Below are positions 7,263 through 10,075 of a DNA stretch of 10,075 nt, in pieces. The DNA is taken from the NCBI GenBank assembly GCA_023426225.1, contig JAFABD010000095.1:1-10075 (forward strand). Reading direction: 5' to 3'. A program made the translations under genes and the position numbers. The notes beneath the pieces were generated by a model, which was not told where the DNA came from, searched no databases, and worked only from the letters and a program-made list of their open reading frames with translations. This DNA is from Pseudomonadota bacterium. GTDB lineage: Bacteria; Pseudomonadota; Alphaproteobacteria; Sphingomonadales; Sphingomonadaceae. Position 1 is the first letter of the stretch. Each line of letters begins with the position of its first letter.

Positions 7263-7268
7263 TATTGC

Positions 7269-8189
7269 GTGAACGGTACCGCCACGGCCAACGGAGGCAC
7301 TGCCCCGCTTCCGGCGCGCGTCGCCGGGGTCGAGCTCGGTGGGACCAAGTGCATCGTCACGCTTGCGGCCGCCGACGGTACGCGGATCGAGCAGGTGCGC
7401 CTCGCGACCACGACGCCGGCGGAAACGCTTGCCGCGATCGAGGCGGTGCTCGACCGATGGTGGGCGATGGCGCGTTTCGCGGCGCTCGGGGTGGCGAGCT
7501 TCGGGCCGATCGCGCTCGATCCGGCCGAACCCGATTACGGCCGTCTGCTCGCGACGCCCAAGCCCGGCTGGGCGGGGGCCGATGTCGGCGCCCGGCTGTC
7601 GCGGCGCTTTCCCGTGCCCGCCGCGGTCGATACCGACGTCAACGCCGCCGCGCTGGCGGAGATGCGCTGGGGCAGCGGGCGGGGGCTGGCCGATTTTGCC
7701 TACATCACCGTCGGCACCGGCATCGGCGTCGGGCTGATCATCGACGGTCGCCCGCCGCGCGGGATCGGCCATTGCGAGCTGGGGCACCTGCGCGTGCCGC
7801 GCCTTGCCGGCGACGATTTGCCCTCGGCATGCCCTTTCCACTCCGATTGTGTCGAGGGGCTCGCCTCGGGCACCGCGATCCGTGCCGCGCTGGGCGGCCG
7901 GGCGATCGACGCGGTCGCGTCCGACGATCCGGTCTGGCGGCGCGTCGCCGATGCGCTTGCCTGTCTGTGTCACGCGCTCCGGGCGACCGGCGGCCCGCGC
8001 CGCATCGCGCTGGGCGGCGGCGTGATCCTTCGTCAGCCGCACCTGATCGCGCGGATCGACGCCGCGCTGCGGGCCAGCCTCAACGGCTACCTCGCCCTCC
8101 CCGCGCACGACTATCTCGTCGCCGCGGCGCTCGGCGACCAGGCCGGCCCGCTCGGCGCGATTGCGCTGGCGCTTGACGCCGCCGCCTGA
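7269..8189 (+). CDS. ROK-family fructokinase
   Basis: This 306-residue cytosolic sugar kinase phosphorylates a hexose with ATP, most likely fructose to fructose 6-phosphate. Visible motifs are the N-terminal phosphate-binding GVELGGTK (20-27), DTDVNAAALAE (121-131) with D123 as probable catalytic base, and TVGTGIGVGL (147-156). The zinc site is H173 (ELGHL) with C188, H191 and C194 in ACPFHSDCVEGLASG. That zinc arrangement is typical of the Bacillus-type ROK fructokinases and differs from the CxCGxxGC form of glucokinases and NagC-like repressors. There is no N-terminal helix-turn-helix, so it is an enzyme and not a repressor. The GTG at 7269 is the best start: it places the phosphate motif 20 residues in, but the ribosome binding site is weak. 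No sugar transporter or glycosidase lies nearby in the window, so the source of the substrate is not shown. Mannose or another hexose remains possible. Confidence 0.88.
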   Translation: MNGTATANGGTAPLPARVAGVELGGTKCIVTLAAADGTRIEQVRLATTTPAETLAAIEAVLDRWWAMARFAALGVASFGPIALDPAEPDYGRLLATPKPGWAGADVGARLSRRFPVPAAVDTDVNAAALAEMRWGSGRGLADFAYITVGTGIGVGLIIDGRPPRGIGHCELGHLRVPRLAGDDLPSACPFHSDCVEGLASGTAIRAALGGRAIDAVASDDPVWRRVADALACLCHALRATGGPRRIALGGGVILRQPHLIARIDAALRASLNGYLALPAHDYLVAAALGDQAGPLGAIALALDAAA

Positions 8190-8214
8190 CACGCGCGCGT
8201 ATCGCCCGCCACCC

Positions 8215-8228
8215 TGGCCGCGCGGCCA
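8215..8228. repeat. Perfect 14-bp palindrome TGGCCGCGCGGCCA
   Basis: The sequence is its own reverse complement and sits 26 nt after the fructokinase stop and just before the -35 of the next promoter. It may contribute to ending fructokinase transcription, though it has no T-run and almost no loop. It could also be a binding site for a dimeric protein, or simply a chance palindrome in GC-rich DNA. Confidence 0.35.
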
Positions 8229-8231
8229 TGG

Positions 8232-8260
8232 TTGACCATCGAACAAATGGAGAACATAAG
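8232..8260 (+). promoter_or_regulatory. Sigma70-like promoter of the radical SAM repair operon
   Basis: TTGACC (8232-8237) and CATAAG (8255-8260) are separated by exactly 17 bp and match the housekeeping -35 and -10 consensus at five and four of six positions. The LexA-type box occupies the spacer and touches the -10, the classic repressor position. Initiation is expected near 8266-8268, about 35 nt before the gene's start codon. Confidence 0.65.
8241..8255. promoter_or_regulatory. LexA (SOS) box, GAAC-N7-GAAC
   Basis: GAACAAATGGAGAAC is a perfect match to the reverse complement of GTTC-N7-GTTC, the direct-repeat LexA site established for alphaproteobacteria. It lies between the -35 and -10 elements of the promoter ahead of the DNA-repair radical SAM gene. 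A bound LexA would block RNA polymerase, so the operon should be switched on by DNA damage. The sequence match is seen directly; binding and induction are inferred. Confidence 0.8.
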
Positions 8261-8294
8261 CCTGGGAATCCCCGTTGAGCACCGGATTCCCAGG
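8261..8294. repeat. Perfect 11-bp inverted repeat at the operon's transcription start and ribosome binding site
   Basis: CCTGGGAATCC (8261-8271) and GGATTCCCAGG (8284-8294) are perfect inverted copies around a 12-nt centre, ending 8 nt before the ATG at 8303. The right arm contains AGG of the likely ribosome binding site (AGGG, 8292-8295). The left arm starts directly after the -10. If transcription starts near 8267, the RNA would hold only part of the left arm, so the dyad may act as a second DNA operator. If transcription starts upstream, the RNA hairpin would hide the ribosome binding site. Confidence 0.7.
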
Positions 8295-8302
8295 GCATTG
8301 GC

Positions 8303-9553
8303 ATGGCGCAGTTGGACACGGCCGAAAAACTCTCGATCCTCGCCGACGCGGCCAAATATGACGCGTCATGCGCCTCGTCGGGCGCACGGCGACGCACGTC
8401 GCGCGGCGGCAAGGGGGTGGGGTCGACGCTCGAAGGCGGCGGCATCTGCCACGCCTATGCCCCCGACGGGCGCTGCATCAGCCTGCTCAAGATCCTGCTG
8501 ACGAACAGCTGCATCTTCGACTGCCATTATTGCATCAACCGCAAATCGTCGAACGTCCGCCGCGCCCGCTTCACCGCCGCCGAGGTGGTCGACCTCACGC
8601 TCGATTTCTATCGCCGCAATTATATCGAGGGGCTGTTCCTCTCCTCGGGCATTATCCGGTCGCCCGACTATACGATGGAACAGATCGTCGAGGTGGCCCG
8701 CAGCCTGCGCGAGGACCATGACTTTCGCGGCTATATCCACCTCAAGACGATTCCCGACGCCGATCCGGCGCTGATCGCGCAGGCGGGGCGCCATGCCGAT
8801 CGCGTCTCGATCAATGTCGAACTGCCGACGGCGCACGGGCTCGCGCGGCTGGCACCCGAAAAGTCGGCGCCGCGGATCGAGGGGGCGATGGGGTTCATGC
8901 GCGGCGCGATCGAGGACGGCACCGATGCCCGCCGCCGTTACCGCTCGGCCCCGCGCTTCGCCCCGGCGGGCCAGTCGACGCAGATGATCGTCGGCGCCGA
9001 TGCCGCGACCGATCGTGACATCGTCGCGCGCGCCGCCGCGCTCTATTCACGCTTCGATCTCCGCCGCGTCTATTATTCGGCGTTCAGCCCGATCCCGGCG
9101 GCAAGCGCCGTGCTGCCGCTCCGGCGCCCGCCGCTGATGCGTGAGCACCGGCTCTACCAGTCCGACTGGATGGTCCGTTTCTATGGCTATGATCCCATTG
9201 AGGTGAGCGCCGCGGCCGATCCGGTGACGGGAATGCTCCCGCTCGACATCGACCCCAAGCTCGCCTGGGCGCTGCGTTTCCGCGATCAGTTCCCCGTCGA
9301 CGTCAATCGCGCCCCGCGCGAACGGCTGTTGCGTGTGCCCGGCCTCGGGCCGCGCGCCGTCGATGCGATCCTCGCCGCGCGGCGCTGGCGGACGTTGCGG
9401 CTCGACGATGTCGCACGGCTCACGGTTTCGGTGAAGAAGCTGCGGCCGTTCCTCATTACCGCCGACTGGCGCCCCGTCGCGCTCGCCGATGCCGCCGATC
9501 TGCGCGCGATGCTGGCGCCGCGCCCGCGCCAGCTCGAGCTGTTCGCCGCCTGA
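8303..9553 (+). CDS. Putative DNA modification/repair radical SAM protein (TIGR03916-like)
   Basis: This 416-residue protein belongs to the radical SAM family described as putative DNA modification/repair proteins. It should bind a 4Fe-4S cluster and cleave S-adenosylmethionine to start a radical reaction. The reaction and substrate are not known to me. The cluster motif is C70-IFD-C74-HY-C77. An unusual conserved-looking N-terminal stretch carries further cysteines: C23 (DASCASSG), C49 (GICHAY) and C58 (GRCISLL), directly before the cluster. The radical SAM barrel runs to about residue 270. A C-terminal helix-hairpin-helix (VNRAPRERLLRVPGLGPRAV, 334-353, and beyond) indicates non-specific DNA binding. 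ATG 8303 follows AGGG (8292-8295). The promoter holds a LexA box, and the downstream DUF4130 gene starts 2 nt after the stop, so the two are co-expressed. The family usually occurs with such a partner, which supports a joint repair role. Confidence 0.92.
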   Translation: MAQLDTAEKLSILADAAKYDASCASSGARRRTSRGGKGVGSTLEGGGICHAYAPDGRCISLLKILLTNSCIFDCHYCINRKSSNVRRARFTAAEVVDLTLDFYRRNYIEGLFLSSGIIRSPDYTMEQIVEVARSLREDHDFRGYIHLKTIPDADPALIAQAGRHADRVSINVELPTAHGLARLAPEKSAPRIEGAMGFMRGAIEDGTDARRRYRSAPRFAPAGQSTQMIVGADAATDRDIVARAAALYSRFDLRRVYYSAFSPIPAASAVLPLRRPPLMREHRLYQSDWMVRFYGYDPIEVSAAADPVTGMLPLDIDPKLAWALRFRDQFPVDVNRAPRERLLRVPGLGPRAVDAILAARRWRTLRLDDVARLTVSVKKLRPFLITADWRPVALADAADLRAMLAPRPRQLELFAA

Positions 9554-9555
9554 CG

Positions 9556-10075
9556 ATGCGCGTCGTCCGGCTGGCGGCCGAGGATGATTTCGACGGATGG
9601 CGCGCCGCCGCCCGCGCGCTGGTCGCCGCCGGCGTGCCCGCAGCGGACGTGCTGTGGCAGGTGGGAGACGCGCCCGTCGACCTGTTCGGCGGCGACGCGA
9701 CCCCCGCCGATGCGATCGTCGCGCCCGTCGGGACGCCTTCGTTCACCGTCCCGCGCGACTTCCTCGCGCTTGCCGCGCGCGCGATCCTGCACCGCACGCC
9801 CGAACGATTTGCGCTGCTCCATGCGTTGCTGGGTCGCGCGGCCGCGCGGCCGGCGCTGCTGCGCGATCGGGCCGATCCGGCGGTGGCGCGGATCGTCGCG
9901 CTCGCGCAGGCGGTCTCGCGCGACATCCACAAGATGCGCGCCTTCGTCCGCTTCCGCGAGCTGCCCGCGGAGGGCCCGCGGCGCCGTTTCGCGGCGTGGT
10001 TCGAGCCCGAGCACCGGATCGTCGAGGCGAACGCCGGGTTCTTCTGCCGCCGCTTCGCCGACATGGACTGGGCGA
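9556..10075 (+). CDS. DUF4130/TIGR03915-family DNA repair protein, probably N-terminus of a UdgX fusion (partial)
   Basis: The first 173 residues are visible before the window ends. SRDIHKMRAFVRFRE (121-134 region) followed by AAWFEPEHRIVE (146-157) is the recognisable core of the DUF4130/TIGR03915 family, a predicted DNA repair protein that accompanies the radical SAM gene. In many proteobacteria this domain is fused to UdgX, an unusual uracil-DNA glycosylase that becomes covalently linked to DNA at the uracil site. Whether the fusion exists here cannot be seen, because the UdgX part would lie right of 10075. The ATG at 9556 is 2 nt after the radical SAM stop, with no strong ribosome binding site, so translation is probably coupled. 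It shares the upstream SOS-type promoter by inference. The visible part has no signal peptide or membrane segment and should act in the cytoplasm. Confidence 0.87.
   Translation, partial: MRVVRLAAEDDFDGWRAAARALVAAGVPAADVLWQVGDAPVDLFGGDATPADAIVAPVGTPSFTVPRDFLALAARAILHRTPERFALLHALLGRAAARPALLRDRADPAVARIVALAQAVSRDIHKMRAFVRFRELPAEGPRRRFAAWFEPEHRIVEANAGFFCRRFADMDWA

Noticed and set aside
7152..7268. GTG 7152 overlapping the previous stop as the fructokinase start (operon-like GTGA overlap)
   Set aside because: It would add 39 residues before the phosphate-binding motif that no ROK kinase needs, and a terminator-like hairpin lies inside that stretch.
7269..8189. ROK-family transcriptional repressor (NagC/XylR type)
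   Set aside because: There is no N-terminal helix-turn-helix, and the zinc motif with His and three separated ligands fits the fructokinase branch.
1..10075. Mobile elements, CRISPR arrays, tRNA or rRNA genes, riboswitches
   Set aside because: I saw no transposase or integrase, no regularly spaced repeats, no tRNA-like cloverleaf and no known riboswitch core in the intergenic stretches.

Overview
The window is high-GC DNA with densely packed genes, consistent with an alphaproteobacterium and probably a sphingomonad. Two observations support this: a two-gene periplasmic M16 peptidase pair like the one known from Sphingomonas, and a direct-repeat SOS box of the alphaproteobacterial LexA type (GAAC-N7-GAAC). 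The taxonomy is an inference, because the window has no rRNA or other marker gene. It reads as chromosomal, with no transposase, integrase, tRNA, rRNA or CRISPR array.

Left part (1-3116). A NuoL-like membrane protein, best read as DabB of the DAB inorganic-carbon uptake complex, runs off the left edge on the minus strand. A LysR-type regulator diverges from it across a 105-nt AT-rich control region. The regulator converges with pyrC (class II dihydroorotase), with only 15 nt between the stop codons.

Middle part (3169-7198). Two secreted M16 zinc-peptidase-like proteins lie on the minus strand as a TGATG-overlapping pair. The first carries the intact HxxEH zinc site and the second has lost it. 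A hairpin followed by a T-run closes this operon ahead of pyrC. Divergent from it is an exported protein of 286 residues that I do not recognise, followed by a strong two-part hairpin.

Right part (7234-10075). A ROK-family fructokinase with a GTG start is followed by what I consider the most interesting locus. It encodes a radical SAM protein of the 'putative DNA modification/repair' family, then the start of a DUF4130/TIGR03915 protein (likely fused to UdgX beyond the edge), separated by 2 nt. A sigma70-like promoter precedes them with a LexA box between -35 and -10. A perfect 11-bp inverted repeat follows, spanning the predicted transcription start and reaching the ribosome binding site. 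This points to a DNA-damage-induced, poorly understood nucleic-acid repair pathway.
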